A DNA stretch of 64,000 nucleotides from Canna indica (taxonomy: Eukaryota; Streptophyta; Magnoliopsida; Zingiberales; Cannaceae), in assembly GCA_034359265.1 (NCBI GenBank), contig CP136890.1, positions 50,115,001 to 50,179,000 on the forward strand. Direction: 5' to 3'. The translations under genes were made by a program, and so were the position numbers. Shown here in pieces: positions 12,439 through 21,185 of the stretch. How positions within the stretch are numbered: position 1 is the stretch's first letter; every line of letters starts with the position of its first letter. The notes beneath the pieces are model-generated. The model was not told the origin of the DNA. It saw only the letters and a list, made by a program, of their open reading frames with translations, and did no database searches.

Positions 12439-13976
12439 TTGTGGGACTCGGTGATCTTTTTCTTACCCGGTTTCCTAGAACTCTCTGCACCTCCTTTAGC
12501 CTTTTTAATCTTGTCATGGACATTCTTGTCATGGACATTTCCATCCTCAATAGGATCATAATCATCATCATTATGCATATCATTATCTGATGAGTCTGCA
12601 AGAACATTGAACCTGTTGGGAGAAAGTGTAAAACTTTCAGACTGTGGCCTATCTGGTTCAATAACACTTGTGTTGCCTTTCTTCCGAATATTTCCATCTG
12701 AGAGAATAGGAGACATAGTCACGTCCTTCACATGCTTTTTAAGATTTCTCTCTTCTTCATTGTGAGCAACAATATCCTCTTGTTGTGGTTTAGGAGATGG
12801 CTGGGGTTGTGCCTTCTTTGGAACCCAAGTTAGATTGGCGCTAGTACCGCAATTCCTAGTAGCATGGCCAAACTTTTTGCAATTCGTGCAGTGAACCGGC
12901 ACCCAATCATATTCAACATGAATAATATATTCTTCATTATTAACATGCACAGGCAGTTCTCTAGGATAAGTGCAGTCCAAATTCACCTCAATACAAGCAC
13001 GCATATAACCCAACCGTTGTTTCGTGGATGACATGTGATCAAGATGGACAGGGTTGCCAATAACGCTGCAAAATTTGTTAATAAAGAAAGGAGTCCACAT
13101 AAATAAAGGAACATTAAAAAACTTTACCCAAATAGGAATGGTTGCCATTTCGGCTTTTTCCAACTTCAAAGCTCTATTCCATCTCCGAAGAGCAAGAAAA
13201 CGATTCTGAATAAACCATGGGCCGCCCTCAAGAATAGAATCTGCATCGTCCCTCTGTGAGAATCGGAAGATAAAGAACCCAGACTCCATAGTAAGCACCT
13301 CAACGTTGCCACTAATTTTCCACATCTTTGTCACCCAATTTTTCACGACTCTGTAAGGAAGCCGTGGCCCAATAAAGTGTCCAACTAAGGAGGATTGCCA
13401 ATACTTTTCCCCTTCTAGAATCTCTTCTTGAGGAGCCTCAATAATAATATTTCCATCCACAAGATTCGGTTCCTCAAAATTTAGCTTAGTTTCATGCTTA
13501 TGAGTATTTGTAGAGAATAGCGAACTCCAAGAAGTAGTAATTCCATGTCCAACCACAGATTCTGGTGAAGACCGAGGTGGACACTTCAAAGGATGCATAT
13601 CCTGATGAGGAACTGAAGGGAGCATGTCTTTGATGGAGGAGCGAGAGGCCTCATCAATATCTAATTCATCTATTGTCTTCATGAGAATTTCCAATGCTTC
13701 AGCAGTAGAGGCCTTAGCACAATCAGGAACATCAGCATTGTCATGGTAACGTGGAGCATCACACTGTGAGGAAGTCACAATTGCAACACGCTTCGGCATA
13801 GACATAGAACGATCATCACTTAAGGAAATCCCAGAATCCACACTCTTAGGAGTCTTCATGGATATCAAATCAGAGTTCCGCTTGAGGATAGACCGAAGAA
13901 GGCCCGAGGAAGAAGAAGCAGTCGAACCACCGGGATAGGACGACGGATGGCCCCCCAAAGACGCAAAGTCGGCCAT
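12429..13976 (-). CDS. LINE-b ORF1, RNA-binding protein (DUF4283-like + CCHC knuckle), open frame
   Basis: A 515-residue open frame. ORF1 proteins of plant L1-type elements coat the element RNA. Residues 1-170 are serine-rich and probably disordered. About 180-330 match the DUF4283-type domain seen in plant retroelement proteins (LVGHFIG, GGPWFIQNRFLALRRW, IPIWVKFFNVP). Next comes one CX2CX4HX4C knuckle, C363-C366-H371-C376, then a charged tail with an acidic run (NDDDYD) and a basic end (KKKITESHK). Sister copies in LINE-c and, more distantly, LINE-d, -f, -h and -i share this order. The start at 13976 fits the start in LINE-c (19259). The stop overlaps the ORF2 start by 10 nt. Whether it is expressed is unknown; its partner ORF2 is broken. 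Confidence 0.85.
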   Translation of the reverse strand: MADFASLGGHPSSYPGGSTASSSSGLLRSILKRNSDLISMKTPKSVDSGISLSDDRSMSMPKRVAIVTSSQCDAPRYHDNADVPDCAKASTAEALEILMKTIDELDIDEASRSSIKDMLPSVPHQDMHPLKCPPRSSPESVVGHGITTSWSSLFSTNTHKHETKLNFEEPNLVDGNIIIEAPQEEILEGEKYWQSSLVGHFIGPRLPYRVVKNWVTKMWKISGNVEVLTMESGFFIFRFSQRDDADSILEGGPWFIQNRFLALRRWNRALKLEKAEMATIPIWVKFFNVPLFMWTPFFINKFCSVIGNPVHLDHMSSTKQRLGYMRACIEVNLDCTYPRELPVHVNNEEYIIHVEYDWVPVHCTNCKKFGHATRNCGTSANLTWVPKKAQPQPSPKPQQEDIVAHNEEERNLKKHVKDVTMSPILSDGNIRKKGNTSVIEPDRPQSESFTLSPNRFNVLADSSDNDMHNDDDYDPIEDGNVHDKNVHDKIKKAKGGAESSRKPGKKKITESHKCK

Positions 13977-14333
13977 AGATCGAAGAAATCGGAAGCAGCC
14001 GCAAGCACTTCACACAAAGAAACAACAACACCACGCCGAAAGAGCAATGAAGGAGCAGCACACACCACCGAGAATAACCAATCTCCGACGGAAGACAGCT
14101 CAATCGGACAGGTAGCCAAGAAGAGAGCTACACCCCAAACACCCACTGCCCCGCTGCAGAAAGAGGTATAGAAGCACACCAAAGACCCCAAACAACGAGC
14201 AACCGCAGACAGGAAACCGAGGATATAGCAAGGAGCAGGAGCAGCCGCAGACCGACGGTGAAATCAAACCAACAAGGAGACAGCAATCCTACACAGAAAC
14301 CAACAGGAACAGCCGCCCAAGGAAGGAGAGCCC
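13977..14333 (-). other. LINE-b 5' UTR
   Basis: GC-rich leader between the ORF1 start and the presumed LINE 5' end (GGGCTCTCC on the minus strand). Short frames on both strands have no support. The first ~20 ORF1 codons and this whole leader are repeated at 14838-15258 as part of the 925-bp duplication. Confidence 0.7.
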
Positions 14334-14356
14334 AAAATATATTTAACTATACCATA

Positions 14357-14413
14357 CCAAGATTTGAACTCAGTCCAATTGATTCACATGCTTACTACTT
14401 TAACCAACTTAGG
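14357..14413 (-). other. tRNA-like (A-box/B-box) head next to LINE-b 5' end
   Basis: On the minus strand GTTGGTTAAAG is followed about 37 nt later by GAGTTCAAATC, an A-box/B-box spacing like that of tRNA genes and tRNA-derived SINE heads. It lies ~20 bp upstream of the presumed LINE 5' end. No full cloverleaf can be drawn. The second copy lies at 15282-15338. Confidence 0.4.
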
Positions 14414-14531
14414 AAACCACAATACTAAACAATTTATTTAGAAAGTTATCACAACGATTTACGCCCACCGTGGGGCACGAAAATAACTATCCACTATGCG
14501 AAGTGAATATTATGAGATAACATTATGATTT

Positions 14532-14604
14532 TGGAGATGCAGGGTACCGATCCCCGTACCTCTCGCATGCGAAGTGTGCACTCTACCATCTTAGCTACAT
14601 CCCC
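14532..14604 (-). tRNA. tRNA-Ala(CGC)-like gene, copy 1, probably decayed
   Basis: The 73-nt sequence starts GGGGATG and ends CATCTCCA. All seven acceptor pairs form, including G3:U70, the identity element of alanine tRNAs. The T arm pairs well (CGGGG with CCCTG). The anticodon loop is TTCGCAT, which gives anticodon CGC. The anticodon stem has two mismatches (CACAC against GCGAG) and the D stem one mismatch and one wobble, so it may be a pseudogene. No T-run terminator follows closely. Confidence 0.7.
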
Positions 14605-14649
14605 AAATAAAATTAGATGATGTGGCAAAATAGATATGTAGTAAAAAAA

Positions 14650-14768
14650 AAGGCGCAACACGAGGACTTCCCAGGGGGTCACCCATCCTAGTACTACTCT
14701 CGCCCAAGCACGCTTAACTTCGGAGTTCCGATGGGATCCGGTGCGTTAGTGCTGGTATGATCGCACCC
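14650..14768 (-). rRNA. 5S rRNA gene, copy 1 (intact by sequence)
   Basis: The 119-nt sequence begins GGGTGCGATCATACCAGC and ends GTGTTGCGCCTT, the full plant 5S form, with the internal control region (AGTTAAGCGTGCTTGGGCGA) intact. Upstream, at about -30, is TATATTT, as expected for plant 5S promoters; the base at -1 is T rather than the usual C. A run of T's follows on the transcribed strand (plus-strand A-run 14645-14651), as expected for Pol III termination. It lies in a retroelement region, not in a regular 5S array, so it may be a dispersed copy. Confidence 0.9.
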
Positions 14769-15456
14769 AAAATATAACTTTAAATAAAACTAAATATAAC
14801 ACTTAGCCACCAAGACAAATGCCAAAATCTAACTAAAAAGAAGCAGTCGAACCACCGGGATAGGACGACGGATGGCCCCCCAAAGACGCAAAGTCGGCCA
14901 TAGATCGAAGAAATCGGAAGCAGCCGCAAGCACTTCACACAAAGAAACAACAACACCACGCCGAAAGAGCAATGAAGGAGCAGCACACACCACCGAGAAT
15001 AACCAATCTCCGACGGAAGACAGCTCAATCGGACAGGTAGCCAAGAAGAGAGCTACACCCCAAACACCCACTGCCCCGCTGCAGAAAGAGGTATAGAAGC
15101 ACACCAAAGACCCCAAACAACGAGCAACCGCAGACAGGAAACCGAGGATATAGCAAGGAGCAGGAGCAGCCGCAGACCGACGGTGAAATCAAACCAACAA
15201 GGAGACAGCAATCCTACACAGAAACCAACAGGAACAGCCGCCCAAGGAAGGAGAGCCCAAAATATATTTAACTATACCATACCAAGATTTGAACTCAGTC
15301 CAATTGATTCACATGCTTACTACTTTAACCAACTTAGGAAACCACAATACTAAACAATTTATTTAGAAAGTTATCACAACGATTTACGCCCACCGTGGGG
15401 CACGAAAATAACTATCCACTATGCGAAGTGAATATTATGAGATAACATTATGATTT

Positions 15457-15529
15457 TGGAGATGCAGGGTACCGATCCCCGTACCTCTCGCATGCGAAGT
15501 GTGCACTCTACCATCTTAGCTACATCCCC
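15457..15529 (-). tRNA. tRNA-Ala(CGC)-like gene, copy 2
   Basis: Second copy of the sequence at 14532-14604, shifted by 925 bp, with no difference seen. The same G3:U70 pair and the same mismatches in the anticodon stem are present. Confidence 0.7.
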
Positions 15530-15574
15530 AAATAAAATTAGATGATGTGGCAAAATAGATATGTAGTAAAAAAA

Positions 15575-15693
15575 AAGGCGCAACACGAGGACTTCCCAGG
15601 GGGTCACCCATCCTAGTACTACTCTCGCCCAAGCACGCTTAACTTCGGAGTTCCGATGGGATCCGGTGCGTTAGTGCTGGTATGATCGCACCC
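15575..15693 (-). rRNA. 5S rRNA gene, copy 2 (intact by sequence)
   Basis: Copy of 14650-14768 within the 925-bp duplication, with the same upstream TATA-like box and downstream T-run. The next 5S-like sequence starts ~70 bp further upstream in the transcriptional sense, which is a short spacer compared with usual plant 5S arrays. Confidence 0.9.
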
Positions 15694-15762
15694 AAAATAT
15701 AACTTTAAATAAAACTAAATATAACACTTAGCCACCAAGACAAATGCCAAAATCTAACTAAA

Positions 15763-15881
15763 AAGGTGCAACACGAGGACTTCCCAGGGGGTCACCCATC
15801 CTAGTACTACTCTCGCCAGAGCACGCTTAACTTCGGAGTTCTGATGGGATCCGGTGCTTTAGTGCTGGTATGATCGCACCT
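15763..15881 (-). rRNA. 5S rRNA-like sequence 3, diverged
   Basis: Full length (119 nt) but with several changes from the two intact copies: AGCAC in place of ACGCAC near the 5' end, an A for G in the CATCGGAAC block, and CTCTGGCGAG in place of CTTGGGCGAG inside the internal control region. The last change affects the TFIIIA/box region, so it is probably a pseudogene. Confidence 0.8.
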
Positions 15882-16092
15882 ATAAACTGAGAATAACAAA
15901 AAAAATATTAAAGAGAACATGTTGACATGTCCTAACCATTTAACCATTAGAGATTAACAAAGCAACATAATCAAATACTACTACCACTAGAGCACACGTG
16001 AGTTTACAAAATTATAACTCTAACAACATATATTTTCAAGTTTGAACACATAGAATCATGTCATATGTGTGAATGAACAAAATATAAATAAA
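15882..16092. other. AT-rich spacer
   Basis: AT-rich DNA between the diverged 5S and the tRNA-Gln-like sequence. No frame, repeat or RNA was recognised in it. Confidence 0.6.
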
Positions 16093-16164
16093 TAAATTTC
16101 ATCGAGACTTGAACTCGGTTACTGTATTCAGAGCCCAATGGCCTAACAGCTAGACCATGGGACC
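16093..16164 (-). pseudogene. tRNA-Gln(CTG)-like sequence, degenerate 3' end
   Basis: Minus-strand sequence beginning GGTCCCATGGTCTAG with loop CTCTGAA (anticodon CTG) and a T-arm GAGTTCAAGTCTC matches the layout of plant tRNA-Gln. The 3' acceptor strand (ATGAAATT) no longer pairs with GGTCCCA, so the acceptor stem is lost. I call it a pseudogene. Confidence 0.65.
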
Positions 16165-16184
16165 GATTACAAATGTTACTTTAA

Positions 16185-16233
16185 AAGGTGCAACACGAGG
16201 ACTTCCCAGGGGGTCACCCATCCTAATACTACT
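16185..16233 (-). rRNA. 5S rRNA 3'-end fragment (49 nt)
   Basis: This is the 3' part of a 5S sequence (GGATGGGTGACCCCCTGGG ... GTTGCACCTT) cut off at its 5' side exactly where LINE-a sequence resumes. It is followed by a T-run on the transcribed strand. Its truncated edge is the outer 5' boundary of the insertion that carries LINE-b. Confidence 0.85.
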
Positions 16234-16235
16234 AA

Positions 16236-18376
16236 ATTTTGCTGCCAAATGGAAGAGACCCTGGCTGTCCTACTCGAGTAGAGGCGGGCCGGGATATGGT
16301 TGTTCATCATGTCAATAAGAAGGTAATCAGGAATCCAAGGATCAAGCCAGAGGAAGGTGTTCGTACCATCACCAATGTGGTACTCTACCAGTTTATTTGC
16401 ATAATCACGCGCAAAAAGAATGCTACGAAAACACCAAGAGCATGCCCATGGATGTTTGACAGACCATATTGAATCGTTGTTGAGGTATTTAGAGTTGATC
16501 CAACGAATCCAAAGTGAGTCTTTCTTTGAAGCAATTGCCAAAATATACCTCATGAGATATGCAATATTAAGGTGAGAGAGTCGATGAAGCCCAAGTCCAC
16601 CATTTTGATGTGGTTGGCATATATCATCCCATGAAACTTTATGGATGCTCTTTTTATCATTACCGCTCCATAGGAATCTAGCAAGAAGATGTTCAATGCG
16701 AGACGTGACATTTTGAGGTAGCTTGTAAGCGGCGCACTAGTAGGTAATCTTACCCTGAAGAACAGATTTGATGAGTGTCAATCTACCCATGTAAGATAGG
16801 TGCTTAGCCTTCCAAAAATGGATACGGCTCTGGATACTCTCAATAAGCGGAAGGCAATCATTATATGTAAGTTGCTTAGAAATGAGAGGAACACCTAGGA
16901 ATCAAGTGGGGAGAGTACCAATAGGCATGCCAAGAATGTCCTGAACTCTATTCATCAAGTCTCTAGAGCATCCTGCCATATACAGATTTGATTTGGTTGT
17001 GCTTGCGGGTAGTCCGAAATATCTGCAAAGGACTCCAAAGCATCTTTGATCGCTCTAGCATTGGATTCAGAGGCTTCGACAAATATAATAAGATCATCTG
17101 CAAACACTAAGTGAGTAATAAGCGGATTTTCACAACTCGGGTGTGGAGTGATCATACCTCGCCTTGCTAAATCATCAAGACGAGAGGATAAGTGCTGCAT
17201 AACAATGAGGAACATATATGGAGCCATGGGGCAGCCTTGCCTTAGACCTCTAGAGCTTCGAAAGAATCCCACAGAAGAACCATTTATATTGATAGTAAAT
17301 GAGGGGTTTGAGATACAAGCTCTAATCCAAGTAATCACCATAGCGGGAAACCCATGCAGTTGAAGTAACTGAAGCAAGAAGTCCCAACGAACAGAACCAT
17401 AAGCTTTATGAAGATCAACTTTGATGGCCATATGAGCTTGCCCAGAGGAAAGATGGTAATTGTGCATAAGGTCATGGCAGAGAGCAATATTCTCATGAAT
17501 AACCCGACCACGCATAAAAGCATGTTGTGTTACGCTAATCAAATCAGGTAAAATAACCTTGAGCCTGTTTGCAATAATTTTAGAAATGAATCTATAAATC
17601 ATCTTGCAAATAGAGAGAGGACGGTAATCAACAAATGAGGTAGTGTTGCTCTTCTTAGGGATGAGAGTAATAGAGGTAATATTAGCTTCATTAAGAAGTT
17701 TACCAGTCCTGAAAAGCTCAAGTATCGCAGCAATAACATCATCCTTAATGACGGGCCAACAAGATTTAAAAAATTCAGCATTTAATCCATCAACACTGGG
17801 GGCCTTATTAGAGTTTGATGACAGGATCACCTTTTCAACCTCCTGAGGTGTGATCAGTTGAGACAGTAAAGAAATGCTTTGTTGAGAGAGATGATTTGAG
17901 ACTCGCACATCAGAGAAATCCACATTAGGAATCTCAGGGGCAAACTGCCTAGTAAAGTAGCTAATGGCCTCAAGGGAATTACCATCGGCATCTGTAATAG
18001 AGAGTAAGGCATTTCTGTTACATCTGAGCTTCAAGGAATTATGAAAGAACTTAGAATTTGAGTCCCCAAGACACAACCAAGTATCCCTTGATTTTTGTCT
18101 AAGAGAGGCCTCCTCATTAGCGTAGAGCCTTAAAAGTTCAACTCTGCATTTTGCCTCTTCGGTGATGGCCCTATCATCCATATTTGTAGATACAGTGATA
18201 GCCTGTAACTCATGAAGCTTAGATTGTAGTGAATAAATTTGGTTTTTCTGTGCCTTTACCAAGTCTCTAGACCACATTTGTAGTGCGTTCCTGGTTCTTT
18301 TCAACTTCTGAATAAGGACAAACATTCTCGTTGTTCTGTGGCCGAGTCTACTACTAACAGGTGGGTTCCAAGCTGT
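16236..18376 (-). pseudogene. LINE-a, 5' part: ORF2 endonuclease end + reverse transcriptase, broken
   Basis: This continues LINE-a from 8752. The order on the minus strand is the last part of the endonuclease domain (from 18376, truncated), the linker (16955-18325, MFVLIQKLKRTR...), and RT with ADYRPLSICKM-like, RQGCPMAPY and the catalytic FADD (HLVFADDLIIF), then frameshifts near 16960-17030 and further damage before a tail frame (16176-16553) up to VSSIWQQN at the LINE-b insertion point. It keeps the ~310 bp that LINE-b lost. HKAYGSVRW replaces the usual HKAYDSVRW (D to G). The 5' truncation within the endonuclease domain fits ordinary incomplete reverse transcription. Confidence 0.85.
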
Positions 18377-18404
18377 TTCACTTCATTTTTTATAGTATTA
18401 TTTG

Positions 18405-18460
18405 CCTAACTAGTTAAGTTCGGTTGCTACTGAATCAAGTGCCAAGGTTCGAATCTCAAC
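18405..18460 (+). other. tRNA-like (B-box) head next to LINE-c 5' end
   Basis: CCTAACTAGTTAAG is followed by AAGGTTCGAATCTC, a good B-box, at tRNA-like spacing. It lies just upstream of the GC-rich LINE-c leader. No complete cloverleaf forms. Confidence 0.4.
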
Positions 18461-19258
18461 AAGATTGTATTAGTGTAGCCGAGCGCGTGTTCCCGGTTTT
18501 CTCCGGCTCTGTTGGCGGCGTCCTCCGGTCATCTTGTGTTTGTCATCCTCCTTTGAGCCTTCTCTTCTCTGGCTATCCCGGAGGTGCTCCATCGGCGGCT
18601 AGGTTCCTGGTCTTCTTCGTCGTGCGTCTCTTGGTGGCGGCGACGCTTCTTTCCCGGATTCTTGGGCTCGGTGGCGGCGTATTCCGTTCTATTCTGGATA
18701 TTTCCCTCTTCCCGGTGCTCTTTCCTTCACCGGTGTTCTCGGAGGTCATCCAGCGGCGGCGGCGGGATTCCTTTGTGTCGGCGGTAGATTAGGGTTTCCT
18801 GGGTCTTCCTTCTACCATGGTTTTTGGTTCCTCCGCCATGTCTTCTTCGGGTTTGCCACGACTTTGCTGACCTCTTGGTGATTCTGCTGCCCTTTGGTGC
18901 TTCATTTCGCCGGGAGTCTTGGTTCCTCCAGCGTCGACTCCAACCTTCTGCGGGTCAGCTGTAGGTTTCGGATTTCTGGGGTTTCTGTTGTTCTTTGGTG
19001 CTTTCTTCTGCCGTGGGTTTGGTTCCTCCACTGTCATCTGTTGCTTTTCTACGGGTCTGCCACGGGTTGTGCTGATCTCTGGGTGTTTCTGCTGCTCCTT
19101 TGTGACGCCGGCGTGGTGCAATTTTCGTCGATCCGCCTGGGGTTTTCTTGATTGCTCTCATTGCTGCAGGTGTGCCTTTGCTGCGATCTTAGTGCACCTT
19201 CTCTTAGGTGTTGTGTGGTGGTTTCCGGCTACAAAGCTGTGAAGCAGTCCTTCATGCT
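18461..19258 (+). other. LINE-c 5' UTR
   Basis: GC- and T-rich leader (many TCTTC, GGCGGC and CCTCC runs) ahead of ORF1, similar in character to the leaders of LINE-b, -d and -i. Frames such as 18424-18792 and 18919-19242 have no homologous counterpart in sister copies and are rejected. Confidence 0.65.
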
Positions 19259-20782
19259 ATGGTCGGCCATGAGGTTTTGGGGGATCATCTTCCTCTTATT
19301 CTTGGTGCACCGGTGACTTCTTCCTCATCTTCGGCTTTTCTCCATTCCATCATTAAGAGAAATTCTGAGTTGGCTACCATGCAGAATGCTGTGCCTTCTA
19401 GTGTTGCTAGAAGTGTTCGTCCTCTACCTAGACGTATTATGGCTGCAAACTCTCCTCAGTGTTCTGATGAGATGATCGCTGCTCCTCCTCCTTCTCTGGA
19501 TAATATTGCTAGTGCTAAAGTGTCGAATGGTGAAGCTTTGGATTTGCTACAGAAGACGATAAATGATTTGGATATTGATGAGGCCTCTCGTTCGTCCATC
19601 AAAGGTTTGCTCCAGTCAATCTAGAATCATGATATGCCTTCCTTGCAACAACCTCTTAGCTCTCCCTTGGCTTCTATGGCTGGTCATGAGAATATAAAGT
19701 CGTGGAGCTTGCTCTTCTCCACTAATCAGCATATACATGAAACTAAGCTTAGCTTCGAGGAGCCGACTATTGTGGATGGCAATCTTATTATCGAGGCTTC
19801 TCAAGAAGAGATTCTAGCGGGGGAAAATCATTGGCAATCTTCCTTAGTAGGCCATTTTATTGGGCCATGTCTTCCGTACAGAGTAGTGAAAAATTGGGTG
19901 ACAAAGATGTGGAAAATTAATGGCAATGTTGAGGTGCTCACTATGGACTCGTGGTTCTTTATTTTTCGCTTCTCACAAAGGGACGATGCAGATGCTATTC
20001 TTGAGGGCGGCCCATGGTTTATTCAAAACAGGTTTCTTGCTCTTCGAAAATGGGATAGAGCCATGAAGTTGGAAAAGGCTGAGATGGCTACAATTCCTAT
20101 ATGGGTAAAGTTTTTTTATGTTCCTTTGTTTATGTGGACTCCTTTCTTTATTAATAAGATTTGCAGTGTTATTGGCAAGCCTCTACATATGGATCACATG
20201 TCATCTACAAAACAACGGTTGGGTTATCTTCGTGCATGCATTGAGGTGCCTTTTAATTGCACTTATCCTAAAGATTTGCCCGTGCGCATGAATAATGAAG
20301 AATACAATATTCGTGTTGAATATGATTGGATACCAGTTCATTGCACAAATTGCAAAGAGTTTGGACATGCTACTAGAAATTGCAGCAATAATACCAAGCA
20401 AAGGTGGGTTCCTAAGAAGGCACATTACCAACCACCTCCGGAGCCACAACAAGAGATTGTTAAAGCTACTCACGATGAAGAAGACAAAACTCTTAATAAA
20501 CAGGTGGAGGGCATGAATAAATTTTCTATTCTTCAAGATGCTAATATGCGAAAGAAAGGAAAAGCACATGTTGTTGAACCAGAAATGCCACAGTCAAGAG
20601 GTAAAATAACCTCTCCAAATAGGTTCGATATCCTGGCAAATTCTTCAGATAATGATATGCACAATGATGATGATTATGATCCTATTGAGAAAGCTAATCT
20701 CCATGCACAAATTAAAAAGGCCAAAGGAGGTGCAGAAAGTTCTAGGAAACTGGGCAAGAAGAAGAGTACCCAATTCATAGAT
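19259..20782 (+). pseudogene. LINE-c ORF1 (DUF4283-like + CCHC), one nonsense, cut at 3' end
   Basis: This sister of the LINE-b ORF1 starts at ATG 19259 (MVGHEVLGDHLP...) and has the same serine-rich start, LDIDEASRSSIK block, DUF4283-type region (SSLVGHFIG, GGPWFIQNRFLALRKW, IPIWVKFFYVP) and knuckle CTNCKEFGHATRNC (CX2CX4HX4C). A TAG at 19621-19623 breaks the frame, which then continues in the same phase to 20782. There the T-run of LINE-d interrupts it 6-7 codons before the expected stop. ORF2 of the same element resumes at ~27432. Confidence 0.9.
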
Positions 20783-21185
20783 TTTTTTTTTTTTGCAACA
20801 AGGCAAGTGAATTGTATTAGTAATGAAGAAGATGTGTACATGTAAAGTTCAGTAGCCAATCACCCTAGGACAAAAGAGTCTAGAACCTCACCTTCGGCAT
20901 AGCCATCAGCAAGGTCAAGACCCAAACCCTAGGGTTGATGGTCCCGCTATGATATAATCATAGCAATCTAAAAAGAAAGACATCCCCACAGCCCGGGAAA
21001 GGCACACAAGTCATGATGACCTAAAACTCACAAACTGAAACAAGTAATAAGTAATAAGTCCCACAGCCCGGGAAAAGCTCACAATCATACCGACACGTCT
21101 AGCAATATAGAAATAGGAATAAGCACCTCCTCCCAAGAATAATAACAAGTAAATCTGAAGAAATCATCAATAGTCAGTCAGTCTG

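Larger units (their letters stand above)
8753..14333 (-). mobile_element. LINE-b, nearly full-length L1-type element (subfamily A)
   Basis: This element is inserted in LINE-a. Its poly(A) side is the T-run 8753-8765 followed by the standard terminus. Going 5'-ward on the minus strand come the 3' UTR (hairpin block 8884-8909), ORF2 (9094-12438, broken), ORF1 (12429-13976, open) and a 5' UTR ending near 14333 with GGGCTCTCC, a start also recognisable in LINE-f and LINE-i. LINE-a is interrupted at AAGTATTTT (left) and AAATTTTGCTG (right, near 16236), so a short ATTTT duplication probably brackets 8753-16235 as one inserted unit that includes the 5S/tRNA block upstream of the LINE. Confidence 0.9.
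13913..15762. repeat. 925-bp direct tandem duplication, two copies
   Basis: The segment 13913-14837 is followed immediately by a second copy, 14838-15762, in which I see no difference on reading through. Each unit contains the first ~20 codons of LINE-b ORF1, its 5' UTR, a tRNA-like head, a tRNA-Ala-like gene, one intact 5S gene and a ~70-bp AT-rich spacer. The inner joint is CTAACTAAAAAG followed by AAGCAGTCG; the bases AAG are shared by both sides and could be junction microhomology. After copy 2 the spacer runs into a third, diverged 5S, which is probably the original neighbour of copy 1. Confidence 0.9.

Noticed and set aside
13865..15116. Duplicated ~60-110-codon frames
   Set aside because: They are antisense to LINE ORF1/5' UTR or run over tRNA and 5S sequence; they recur only because of the 925-bp duplication.
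14600..16235. Cassandra-type TRIM element (LTRs containing 5S)
   Set aside because: No LTR ends, primer-binding site or polypurine tract around the 5S copies; the block is joined to a LINE instead.
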